Below are positions 5,966 to 12,901 of a stretch of DNA of 25,612 bases, one piece after another. Numbering within the stretch: the stretch's first letter is position 1; every line of letters starts with the position of its first letter. This DNA comes from Actinomycetes bacterium. Lineage in GTDB: Bacteria > Actinomycetota > Acidimicrobiia > Acidimicrobiales > Palsa-688. A model generated the notes under the pieces. The model did no database searches, was not told where the DNA came from, and saw only the letters and a program-made list of their open reading frames with translations. Position numbers and translations under genes: made by a program. The stretch covers positions 1 to 25,612 of the forward strand of contig JAKBBS010000027.1 in NCBI GenBank assembly GCA_021808425.1. Direction: 5' to 3'.

Positions 5966-7600
5966 ATGGCCGACAACACCATCGAAGCATCCACCGCCCC
6001 AAGCGCTGTCCTAGACGACGCGCATCTGGGCGACATTCACGGCGCTTTAGGCACAATCCGTCAAAGCGATCACGGAGCCCGACGCACATGGCGGGCCCGG
6101 CTGCTCACCTTGGCAGCCATCGTCGGGCCTGGCATCATCGTCATGGTCGGAGACAACGACGCCGGCGGGGTGGCCACCTACTCCCAGGCCGGGCAGAACT
6201 ACGGCAACAGCCTGCTTTGGACCCTGATCCTGCTCATTCCGGTGCTGGTCGTCAACCAGGAGATGGTGGTACGACTCGGCGCTGTGACGGGAGTCGGCCA
6301 CGCTCGGCTGATCAAGGAGCGCTTCGGCCGCTTCTGGGGCTGGTTCTCCGTCGGCGACCTGTTCCTGCTGGACTTCCTCACGATCGTCACCGAGTTCATA
6401 GGTGTCGACCTCGCCTTCTCCTACTTCGGCATCAGCAGGTACATCTCGGTGCCAGTAGCAGCATTCGGCCTGGTGGCCATGACCGCCACGGGGAGTTTCC
6501 GCCGCTGGGAGCGGTTCATGCTGGTATTCGTGGCTGCAAACTTCCTGGTGATACCCCTCGCCATCCTCGCGCACCCCCACGCCGGGCCGGTCCTGCACGA
6601 TCTCGCAGTGCCCGGCATCGCCGGCGGCGTCAACTCCACGTCGGTGCTGCTGATCATCGCTATCGTGGGCACCACGGTCGCACCGTGGCAGCTGTTCTTC
6701 CAGCAGTCGAACATCATCGACAAGCGAATCACGCCCCGATGGATCAACTACGAACGAGCAGACACCGTCCTCGGTTCCTTCGTGACCGTCATCGGCGCCG
6801 GGGCAATGATCGTCACCTGCGCGTTCGCTTTCGCCAACAGCCGTTTCTTCGGCAACTTTACCGACGCCGGCGGTGTCGCCCAGGCCCTGTCCCACCAGCT
6901 CGGCTACACCGCCGGAGCGCTGTATGCCATCGTGTTGGTCAACGCCTCGATCATCGGCGCTGCGGCAGTCACTCTCGGCACGTCCTACGCGTTCGGGGAC
7001 ATGTTCGGCGCCCGCCACTCGCTGCACCGTAACTTCCGCGAAGCGCCAGGCTTCTACGCCAGCTTCGCCGGCCTGGTCGCTCTTGCCGCCGGGATCGTGC
7101 TCATTCCGGGCGCCCCCCTAGGGCTCATAACAACCTCAGTCCAGGCCTTGGCCGGCGTGCTCCTGCCCTCGGCGGCTGTGTTCCTGCTCCTGCTATGCAA
7201 CGACAAAGAGGTTCTCGGACCGTGGGTCAACCGGCCTTGGCTCAACGTCATCGCCGCGTTCATCATCGGCGTGCTGATCATCTTGTCACTCGTCCTGGTC
7301 GTCACGACCATGTTCCCGGCCGTCAACGTGACCGTCCTCACAGTGGCTCTTTTCGGGGTGCTACTCGCCACGCTCGCAGCCGGAGCGTTCGTCTACGCGC
7401 TCAGCGGTCACCGGCGTTCCGGGAGCGCCGCTGGCGGAACTGCCAACCGCGACACCTGGCGGATGCCGCCCCTCGCTCTCCTAGGCCGACCCGCGTGGTC
7501 GCGGGGGCGCACTGCCGCTATGTGGTCCCTGCGAGGCTACCTCTTCGTAGCGGTCATACTCCTGCTCGTCAAAGCCATCCAGCTCGGTACCGGCCACTGA
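5966..7600 (+). CDS. SLC11/NRAMP-family transporter of the Mg2+-type (NRMT-like)
   Basis: A 544-residue multi-helix membrane protein. The first helix reads GPGIIVMVGDNDAGGVATYSQ and aligns with the canonical NRAMP helix 1 so that DPGN becomes DAGG (residues 65-68). The sixth helix reads VGTTVAPWQLFFQQS (residues 234-248) where classical family members have A-T-V-M-P-H. Thus the Asp is kept, the Asn is replaced by Gly, the soft ligand Met by Ala and the His by Trp. Loss of that Met is a known mark of NRAMP-related magnesium transporters and, from mutants of bacterial NRAMPs, allows harder ions. Mg2+ (possibly also Mn2+) import is therefore more likely than Fe2+/Mn2+ selectivity. The upstream soluble MgtE-like protein supports this. 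Translation appears controlled by the hairpin at 5888-5957. Confidence 0.85.
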   Translation: MADNTIEASTAPSAVLDDAHLGDIHGALGTIRQSDHGARRTWRARLLTLAAIVGPGIIVMVGDNDAGGVATYSQAGQNYGNSLLWTLILLIPVLVVNQEMVVRLGAVTGVGHARLIKERFGRFWGWFSVGDLFLLDFLTIVTEFIGVDLAFSYFGISRYISVPVAAFGLVAMTATGSFRRWERFMLVFVAANFLVIPLAILAHPHAGPVLHDLAVPGIAGGVNSTSVLLIIAIVGTTVAPWQLFFQQSNIIDKRITPRWINYERADTVLGSFVTVIGAGAMIVTCAFAFANSRFFGNFTDAGGVAQALSHQLGYTAGALYAIVLVNASIIGAAAVTLGTSYAFGDMFGARHSLHRNFREAPGFYASFAGLVALAAGIVLIPGAPLGLITTSVQALAGVLLPSAAVFLLLLCNDKEVLGPWVNRPWLNVIAAFIIGVLIILSLVLVVTTMFPAVNVTVLTVALFGVLLATLAAGAFVYALSGHRRSGSAAGGTANRDTWRMPPLALLGRPAWSRGRTAAMWSLRGYLFVAVILLLVKAIQLGTGH

Positions 7601-7611
7601 GCGTTGGCCGG
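7590..7611. terminator. Bidirectional hairpin between convergent genes
   Basis: CCGGCCA (7590-7596) pairs with TGGCCGG (7605-7611) around an 8-base loop, spanning the transporter stop and the 15-base gap to the convergent permease gene. There is no clear T run on either strand, but the position fits a shared terminator. Confidence 0.5.
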
Positions 7612-7615
7612 GGGT

Positions 7616-8503
7616 TCAGCTTCGAAGTTGACGGGTCGCAGCACGGGTCTCGCGAATCAGGGTAGTCATCCCGACACCTACGACGCAGAACATGACGAGC
7701 ACGACCGCGATACCAAGATGGGCGAGGTTGTGCACGTGAAGCCCGGTGACGACGCTGAACCCGGCAGCTCCCGGGAAGGCGAGCCCGAAAGCTCCCCCGG
7801 CCACGAATGCCACGCCGCCCCAAGTGAGCGTGTTGCCGGCGGTTTTAAGGGCCACACGGCGGATTGCATCAGCTGACAGGCCCCGCTTGGCGGCGATCAT
7901 GCCGAACAGGCCGCCAGCGAGGATTTGCATTGCCATGGTCCCGAGCCCGAAGAAGGCACCGGGAACCCATCCCCACGCTGCGGAATGCTCCGCTGGGGCT
8001 AAGACGGTGTAGATGATGATGGCGAAAGCGCCGAAACCCCATCCGGCGACGAATCCGTGCACGGCCGGCATCCACGGGCGCGGGTCGTTGAGCACACCGT
8101 CGCCGTGCTCGTCGTCTAAGGAGTGACCTTTGAGCCCAGGCAGGTGAAGGTGGAACGCCGTCCGGCGTCGGACGATAACCAAGCCGGCAGCCACCATCAA
8201 GGCTCCCACGGCCAGGTAGACGACGTAGTCGACCGAGGCGAAGGTGAACACCCGGGACAGGCCCAGGTAGGCGAGCTCGCTGGCGAGCGCCCGTTGGATC
8301 GTGAACGCCAGTGAGAAGATCAGCCCGGTACGAAAGCCCCGCTTCGTCGAATACCCGCCGATGGCATAGCTGAACGTGATCGGCCACGTGTGTTCGTCCG
8401 GGGTGATCCCGTGCAGCATTCCAAGGGCGAATGCTGTGACGACGATCGCCAGGCCGGCCACGTGGGTCGGATTCCACAGATTGAGCGCTGCCACAAGGTG
8501 CAT
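7616..8503 (-). CDS. NicO/UreH-like nickel/cobalt-type membrane permease
   Basis: A 295-residue membrane protein with about six to seven hydrophobic segments. The first cytoplasm-proximal segment carries LGMLHGITPDEHTWPITFSY, a His-rich H-x-x-x-x-D-x-H motif like the metal motif of NicO/RcnA/UreH-type transporters. A central loop is rich in His and Asp (FHLHLPGLKGHSLDDEHGD), and a late helix carries GLHVHNLAHLG. Nickel or cobalt is the usual substrate class, but import versus export cannot be told. The ATG at 8503 shares its A with the TGA of the Fur-family gene (TGATG), so the two are translationally coupled; a longer open frame upstream lies inside the regulator gene and is rejected. The gene is convergent with the SLC11 transporter. 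Confidence 0.65.
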   Translation of the reverse strand: MHLVAALNLWNPTHVAGLAIVVTAFALGMLHGITPDEHTWPITFSYAIGGYSTKRGFRTGLIFSLAFTIQRALASELAYLGLSRVFTFASVDYVVYLAVGALMVAAGLVIVRRRTAFHLHLPGLKGHSLDDEHGDGVLNDPRPWMPAVHGFVAGWGFGAFAIIIYTVLAPAEHSAAWGWVPGAFFGLGTMAMQILAGGLFGMIAAKRGLSADAIRRVALKTAGNTLTWGGVAFVAGGAFGLAFPGAAGFSVVTGLHVHNLAHLGIAVVLVMFCVVGVGMTTLIRETRAATRQLRS

Positions 8504-8997
8504 CAGAGGGCTCCGGACGTAACTCGACCCTTGTTCGCGCCAAGCGTCGGCCGCACTCGCGGCGACTCCTCGCCGCCAGGTCCCGCCGGGCTGGAACCGT
8601 CGGCTCGCGGTTCGGTCATCGAGCGACACGGACCACACGTGCCGGTGAGGACCAGCCGGTGATCGGAGACGGTGAACCCGCAGCGATCCCACACGTCCTG
8701 GGCGAGCGCGTCGACTAAGGCACACGGCAGTGGCTCTACAGCGCCGCAGCAGTCGCAGAGCAGGTGCTCATGGTGTTCGCCTGCCAGCTCGTAGCGGGCC
8801 CGGCGGTCGCCCAACACCACCTTGTGCACCAGGCTCTCCTCTTCGAGGCGGTTGACGGCCCTGAAGATCGATGAGGGGTCAGCCTCGAAGCCTTGCCCTG
8901 CCAATGCGGCTTGGAGATCTTCGACAGTCCAGCAGTGCTGCTCTTTGTCATTCATCAGATCCGTGAGCCGGTCAGGGATCACCGCTCTTCTACCCAT
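8503..8997 (-). CDS. Fur-family metalloregulator, possibly nickel-responsive (Nur-like)
   Basis: A 164-residue protein with the Fur layout. There is an N-terminal winged helix (TVEDLQAALAGQGFEADPSS followed by IFRAVNRLEEESLVHKV) and the hinge GDRRARYEL. The metal and dimerisation domain carries EHHEHLLCDCCGAVEPL and a second Cys pair in TGTCGPC. The two Cys-x-x-Cys pairs suggest a structural zinc site. A low-complexity tail of about 35 residues follows. It is the first gene of a two-gene operon with a NicO-like permease, and a TTGC-type repeat covers its promoter, so it probably represses itself and the permease. Nickel is my best guess from the operator shape and the partner gene; zinc is the main alternative. 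Confidence 0.8.
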   Translation of the reverse strand: MGRRAVIPDRLTDLMNDKEQHCWTVEDLQAALAGQGFEADPSSIFRAVNRLEEESLVHKVVLGDRRARYELAGEHHEHLLCDCCGAVEPLPCALVDALAQDVWDRCGFTVSDHRLVLTGTCGPCRSMTEPRADGSSPAGPGGEESPRVRPTLGANKGRVTSGAL

Positions 8998-9009
8998 GCG
9001 AGGAACGTT

Positions 9010-9049
9010 ACCGTATTCTGCTAGTCAGTTGCGCAAATCGATTGCGTAA
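9010..9049 (-). promoter_or_regulatory. Promoter and Nur-like operator of the fur-type operon
   Basis: On the plus strand TTGCGCAA (9029-9036), five bases, then TTGCGTAA (9042-9049) form a near-perfect repeat that is also near-palindromic. The published Streptomyces Nur box is TTGCAA-N5-TTGCAA, so the spacing and ends match. Read on the minus strand, a -35-like TTTGCG (9032-9037) and a -10-like TACGGT (9010-9015) are 16 bases apart, placing the operator over the -35 box. Confidence 0.55.
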
Positions 9050-9115
9050 TTTCGGACCAGAGTGACCAGAGTGACCTGCGGGCGACCTAGCCGCCGGATC
9101 GACAGGCGCGACTCG

Positions 9116-9325
9116 CTACTGTTCTTCGACGTCGAGGCCGTCAATGACGCTCCAGCTGACCGAGGTCATTGAGGGCTCGAGGCTCGACCGGCTGACGGCT
9201 TGTTCGAGAGCCATGTCGTTGCGTCCCGAGCTGACGAACTCGGCGTGCACGCGTACGAGGTCGCGTCCACCCTCGAGGTCGTCGCTCCTCACTGCCTGCA
9301 GGTGGAACCGGCTTCTGCACAGTCT
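9116..9325 (-). pseudogene. Remnant of an MgtC/SapB-family C-terminal domain
   Basis: In the 430-base gap upstream of the fur-type gene, a minus-strand frame runs 69 codons between an in-frame stop at 9326-9328 and TAG at 9116-9118. It has no credible start codon or ribosome site. The reading FHLQAVRSDDLEGGRDLVRV, then HAEFVSSGRNDMALEQAVSR, then SSLEPSMTSVSWSVID resembles the ACT-like C-terminal domain of actinobacterial MgtC proteins, from memory. The membrane half is missing, so I read it as a gene fragment. MgtC proteins are linked to growth in low Mg2+, which would fit the neighbouring magnesium genes. Confidence 0.4.
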
Positions 9326-9427
9326 TTAGCTTCGCAGGCCCCTTAGAATCCTCGTCAGGCCTCGGATCAGCGAGTCCCGGGGCTCGCCGCAGCGGGTTCG
9401 TAGCGCTCTACGCGAGAGGTTCTCATC

Positions 9428-10504
9428 GTGGCAGTCCGGATGCGATCGAAGAGGTGGTTAGTCGCTGCCTGTGTGGTGGTTGCCACAGCCGTCGTCGGCG
9501 CTTTTGTCTATCGAAGCGCCTCTTCCCCGTCTGGGGCTCACGATGCCAGGACCCGGCAGGCGTCGGCGGGCCTGGTGTCGAGAAGGATCTCCCGCACTGG
9601 CGTGCTCGCGACGACCGGGCGCGGCAGAGCCGGACGTCGCAAGCCCCTACCTTTCAATTTGAGCTCCGACACTCCGACCGCATCCCAGATTCTCGCCGGG
9701 GTGCCCACCGCGCCGCCTGGATGGACCTCAGCCGTCCACACGCTCGACCAGGGCGGTCTGCAACGCTCTTATTTGACGGTCGAGCCACGTCACCTGAGCG
9801 CTCCTGTACCCGTCGTCGTGCTCATGCACGGACGTTTCATGACCGCCGATCAGATTCTCGGATACACACGCCTCGCGTCGTCGGTGGGACCAGCGATCTT
9901 CATCGCTCCTCAGGGCTACGAACGCTCATGGAACGCTGGGGGATGCTGCGGACCGGCGTGGAAGGCCAACGTAAACGACGTGGCGTTCGTGGTCGCAGCC
10001 CTCGACTCGACGTTGTCCTCCACGCCTATGGCCGACAGCGCCCGAGTGTTCGCCGTCGGCTTCAGCAACGGGGGTCGGATGGCTTACCGGCTCGCGTGCG
10101 ACATGCCCGGGGTCTTCAGCGGCTTCGCCGCCGTGGAAGCGGTCCCGGTGATCCCCTGCTCGTCGATGCACCCCGTCGACGTGACAGTAGTGGCCCAGCA
10201 GAACGACCCTCTGCTCACGACGAACTTGAGGGCAGCGCCGAAGCGGATAGACGGAACGACGGAGCCAACGTTGCCGGTGGAGTTGGCGCGTCTGCGGGCC
10301 CTCGACGGCTGCGCCTCGTTAGGGAAGGTCACCAAAGCCGGCGTCTCCGTCATCACGACTTGGTCGTGCGGTTCGGGAACGACGCTGCGTTACGTGTGGT
10401 ACCCGGGCGGCCGCCACAGCTGGCGGCCGAGCAGCGGAGCAACCCCCGGGGCGACTCCGGTGGTCGCGGCGATGATCCGCTCAGCGCACGACCTTGTGAG
10501 CTGA
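9428..10504 (+). CDS. Exported LpqC/PHB-depolymerase-type esterase
   Basis: A 358-residue protein. Residues 9-28 form a hydrophobic signal or membrane anchor, followed by a Ser/Arg-rich linker and an alpha/beta-hydrolase domain from about residue 100. The nucleophile elbow is VGFSNGGRMAYRLAC (S213), preceded by the family-typical GGCCGPAWKANVNDVAFVVA. Likely triad partners are D260 (QQNDPLL) and H330 (GGRHSW). These features match the LpqC / poly(3-hydroxybutyrate) depolymerase / feruloyl esterase group, which hydrolyses extracellular esters. The GTG start has GAGAGG 8 bases upstream. It is immediately followed by the four-gene DUF74 operon, whose promoter appears to lie in its last codons. 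The true substrate is unknown. Confidence 0.75.
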   Translation: MAVRMRSKRWLVAACVVVATAVVGAFVYRSASSPSGAHDARTRQASAGLVSRRISRTGVLATTGRGRAGRRKPLPFNLSSDTPTASQILAGVPTAPPGWTSAVHTLDQGGLQRSYLTVEPRHLSAPVPVVVLMHGRFMTADQILGYTRLASSVGPAIFIAPQGYERSWNAGGCCGPAWKANVNDVAFVVAALDSTLSSTPMADSARVFAVGFSNGGRMAYRLACDMPGVFSGFAAVEAVPVIPCSSMHPVDVTVVAQQNDPLLTTNLRAAPKRIDGTTEPTLPVELARLRALDGCASLGKVTKAGVSVITTWSCGSGTTLRYVWYPGGRHSWRPSSGATPGATPVVAAMIRSAHDLVS

Positions 10505-10521
10505 AGGCTCTGTGCGACAAT
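10494..10521 (+). promoter_or_regulatory. Candidate promoter of the DUF74 operon, leaderless
   Basis: TTGTGA (10494-10499) and GACAAT (10516-10521) are 16 bases apart at the very end of the esterase gene. Six bases separate the -10 box from the ATG at 10528, so transcription would begin at or next to the start codon. No ribosome site precedes that ATG, which agrees with a leaderless message. Confidence 0.4.
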
Positions 10522-10527
10522 GTTGAC

Positions 10528-10938
10528 ATGAGCCAAGATCCGCTCGACCTCGAGCTGGCTAGCACCGCGATCCTCGCCGACAACCACGACGTGAGAGGTC
10601 TCCTGGAAATGCTCGCCCGACAGCTAAGCTCGACCCTGGGCTCCAAGGTGACCGTCGAACGTGAAGGCGGGATCCTGCGAAAGTCCAAGGAGATCCGGAC
10701 GCTGCGGGTTGCGTTCGGTGCGAAGACGTTTGTCGCCGAGATAGCCAGGGGCTCTCTTGTTACCGCGATCGCCGTCGAATCAGGCGGCATACGGATCCGC
10801 ACCGACAAAGTGGAAATGGGCGACTGGCTCGCCGGGCTGCTGGCAGAGCTTCAAGTTGCAGCGTCGTCCAACCAGGCGTCACGTATGGCACTCGAACAGA
10901 TCGTCAACGGGGGCCGACCTACCGGAGGAATACTATGA
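10528..10938 (+). CDS. Unrecognised 136-residue protein, first gene of the DUF74 operon
   Basis: A soluble alpha/beta protein with no signal peptide or membrane segment. It starts MSQDPLDLELASTAILADNH; its middle is strand-rich with many charges (KVTVEREGGILRKSKEIRTL) and it ends in a helix (DWLAGLLAELQVAASSNQAS). I do not recognise the family. Its stop overlaps the next start as ATGA and is preceded by CGGAGG, so the next gene is translated from the same message. Because all four genes are coupled, it probably acts with the DUF74 proteins, perhaps as a partner or chaperone; that is inference. A long open frame runs through the start from within the esterase gene but shows a different, Arg-rich composition and is not coding. 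Confidence 0.65.
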   Translation: MSQDPLDLELASTAILADNHDVRGLLEMLARQLSSTLGSKVTVEREGGILRKSKEIRTLRVAFGAKTFVAEIARGSLVTAIAVESGGIRIRTDKVEMGDWLAGLLAELQVAASSNQASRMALEQIVNGGRPTGGIL

Positions 10939-11759
10939 GCGACCCCAACTTACCTGCCGAATTGCCATCCAACCTACCCGCCGACCTGCCACGCGACGCA
11001 GGCAAACGGCTCGCCGAGCTGAAGAACCTGTTCACCTCCGATCTGTCGGTCAACGAGTTCCTGCTTATCAAACAGGCCGGGTTTCATCCGCTCGGCCTCG
11101 TGATGGGATCGTCGATCTACCACACGGGGATACAGACCCGAAAGTGGAGCAAGTCCCAGGAGCTGACCAAGCTGACCGAGGCGATGTACAACGCCCGCGA
11201 GCTCGCGATGACCAGGATGGAAGAGGAAGCCGAACAGCTCGACGCTGACGGCGTGGTAGGGGTGCGACTTGACGTCAACTATTACGAGTGGGGCAACGAC
11301 GCTGCCGAGTTCATCGCAGTCGGCACTGCCGTCAAAGCCGAAAGCGGTGTGTCGCATCGCACCAAGCATGGGAAACCGTTCACGTCCGACCTCTCCGGGC
11401 AGGACTTCTGGACCTTGATGCAGACCGGCTACGTGCCACAGGGGCTCGTCATGGGAACGTGCGTCTACCACATAGCGCACCGCGGCCTCGTGCAAACCCT
11501 CGGATCGGTAGGCCAGAACGTCGAGCTGCCGAACTTCACTCAAGCCTTGTACGAGGCGAGAGAGTTGGCGATGACACGGATGCAGGAGGAAGCTGAGCGG
11601 CTCGGCTCCACCGGTATCGTGGGTGTGCGCCTGGAGGAGAAAAGCCACCAGTGGGGCAGCCACACGATCGAGTTCCTCTCGATAGGCACAGCGGTCGGCG
11701 ACACAGGCGGCCCCGTCACCCTGCCTCAGCCGATCACAGTCATCTCCCTGGACAACTGA
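10935..11759 (+). CDS. Tandem YbjQ/DUF74-like domain protein
   Basis: A 274-residue protein made of two similar domains, residues about 33-134 and 149-255. Both follow the same pattern: FTSDLS, a short helix, G-L-V-M-G, a long variable loop, the helix Y-x-A-R-E-L-A-M-T-R-M-x-E-E-A-E, then G-V/I-V-G-V-R-L and a final strand ending in G-T-A-V. The last elements match the YbjQ (DUF74, putative heavy-metal-binding) family, where a single domain of about 105 residues is usual, so this is a duplicated form. The N-terminus is rich in Pro, Leu and Asp. No signal peptide is present, so it is cytosolic. It overlaps both neighbours (ATGA before, TGATG after). Metal binding is only a family label; no conserved Cys or His cluster is seen. 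Confidence 0.7.
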   Translation: MSDPNLPAELPSNLPADLPRDAGKRLAELKNLFTSDLSVNEFLLIKQAGFHPLGLVMGSSIYHTGIQTRKWSKSQELTKLTEAMYNARELAMTRMEEEAEQLDADGVVGVRLDVNYYEWGNDAAEFIAVGTAVKAESGVSHRTKHGKPFTSDLSGQDFWTLMQTGYVPQGLVMGTCVYHIAHRGLVQTLGSVGQNVELPNFTQALYEARELAMTRMQEEAERLGSTGIVGVRLEEKSHQWGSHTIEFLSIGTAVGDTGGPVTLPQPITVISLDN

Positions 11760-12901
11760 TGGCCGATTCGGGCGTAGCCGGCGGCGCCCCGCCCGACGGC
11801 GAGCACGGCCAGCACAGTCAGCTGCCCGGCGAGGTGAGCGAGAGCGGTTACGAGGGCGACCTGCCCCCCGAAGCCGCCGAGCGCCTGTCGAGCTCCGCCT
11901 GGTCGTCAGGTCTGAGTGTGAATGACTTCGCAGCCTGCCGCGCCATGGGACTTCGGCCGGTGGCGCTCGTGCAGGGATTCTGCGTGATGGGTTGGTCGTG
12001 GTACGGAGCGGGATCGCCGTACATGTACCGGCCGGCCTACGGGCCAGCGATGGGTGGCGTTCCAGGTGGACTCGGTGGCTTCGCCGGGATGGGCGGGCGC
12101 CTGCCGGGCACCGTCGGAGGAGGATTCGGCGGACCTTTCTCGGGTAACTACCAGGGTGGCGGCGGCTACGGTGCCGCCGGCGGATCGGGATCGGGTGCCG
12201 GCGCGTACGGACGCAGCCGCTGGGGTTCGACGATCAGCTCCTACAACTGCCCGCATTACTACGCGGGCATGGACCATCGAAGTTTCGGGGAGAACTTCGA
12301 GCAGCGCTGGGTGTCGGACGTGTGGTCGCAAGGATTCAACACGGCGTTCACCCGAATGATCGAGGAGGCCGAGGCCGCTGGAGCCCACGGCGTCGTCGGC
12401 GTGGTCGACACCGTTTCGAGCCTGATAGACAGGTCTATCAGGGAGTTCCACGTCTACGGCACGGCTGTCGCAGTCGAGGGAGCGCCTCGCCCACCTTCCA
12501 TATGGTCCACTTATCTGGCTGGCCAGAGGCTCGCCAAGCTGGTAGAGGCCGGATTCATGCCTGTCTCGGTCGTCGCTTCAATCGCCTCCGTTCGAGTGTG
12601 GGCCGTCTGCGTCACCCAGGCGCTCATGGCGGGCGGCTACCAGAGCGGCGGGTGGAGCGCTCCGACAGGCGAGGTAACCCAGGTGTCCGACGCCCAGATG
12701 CAAGTTCGCCGTCTCGTTCGGGACCACGTCAAGTCCCAGATCGGCGCCGACACTCTCCACGGTGCCGACCTGGCCGCGGCTTGGCGCGACATCGGGGAGG
12801 GCGATTACGAGCTGCAAGCAGTTCTTCGAGGCACGAGAGTGCGCCGGGCCAGGCCAGCGGATCCGCTCCCGCCGCCCAAGCTGACTGTGCGACTGGGATG
12901 A
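11759..12901 (+). CDS. Divergent DUF74-like protein with a glycine-rich insertion
   Basis: A 380-residue protein, third in the operon, starting at an ATG that shares its A with the previous stop. The first domain begins GLSVNDFAACRAMGLRPVAL and ends AEAAGAHGVVGVVD then HVYGTAVAVE, clearly DUF74-like. It is split by an insertion of about 75 residues (82-156) made largely of Gly with Tyr, Pro, Ser and Met, such as GGVPGGLGGFAGMGG. A second, weaker copy (residues about 246-362) keeps the helix AKLVEAGFMPVSVVASI but has lost the G-V-V-G-V-R motif. The insertion sits where the other copies have their variable loop. Its function is unknown; such segments can be flexible, self-associating or surface-attached. 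Confidence 0.65.
   Translation: MADSGVAGGAPPDGEHGQHSQLPGEVSESGYEGDLPPEAAERLSSSAWSSGLSVNDFAACRAMGLRPVALVQGFCVMGWSWYGAGSPYMYRPAYGPAMGGVPGGLGGFAGMGGRLPGTVGGGFGGPFSGNYQGGGGYGAAGGSGSGAGAYGRSRWGSTISSYNCPHYYAGMDHRSFGENFEQRWVSDVWSQGFNTAFTRMIEEAEAAGAHGVVGVVDTVSSLIDRSIREFHVYGTAVAVEGAPRPPSIWSTYLAGQRLAKLVEAGFMPVSVVASIASVRVWAVCVTQALMAGGYQSGGWSAPTGEVTQVSDAQMQVRRLVRDHVKSQIGADTLHGADLAAAWRDIGEGDYELQAVLRGTRVRRARPADPLPPPKLTVRLG
12421..12442. repeat. Perfect 22-bp interrupted palindrome inside a coding region
   Basis: CCTGATAGAC (12421-12430), two bases AG, then GTCTATCAGG (12433-12442) are exact inverted copies. It lies within the third gene of the DUF74 operon and encodes LIDRSIR. It could be a regulator-binding site, an RNA hairpin or chance. 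Confidence 0.4.

Noticed and set aside
6047..7032. Long open frames on both strands across the SLC11 transporter gene, over 300 codons each
   Set aside because: They are Arg-, His- or Asp-rich shadows of a high-GC gene, with no family resemblance, while the transporter frame shows clear conserved motifs.
9144..9329. A 61-codon plus-strand frame upstream of the esterase
   Set aside because: No ribosome site or recognisable content; the opposite strand reads better as an MgtC-like remnant.
9454..10527. Extension of the first DUF74-operon gene upstream through the esterase gene
   Set aside because: That part is Arg-rich out-of-frame esterase sequence; the esterase frame has a signal peptide and catalytic motifs, and a promoter and ATG lie at 10494-10530.
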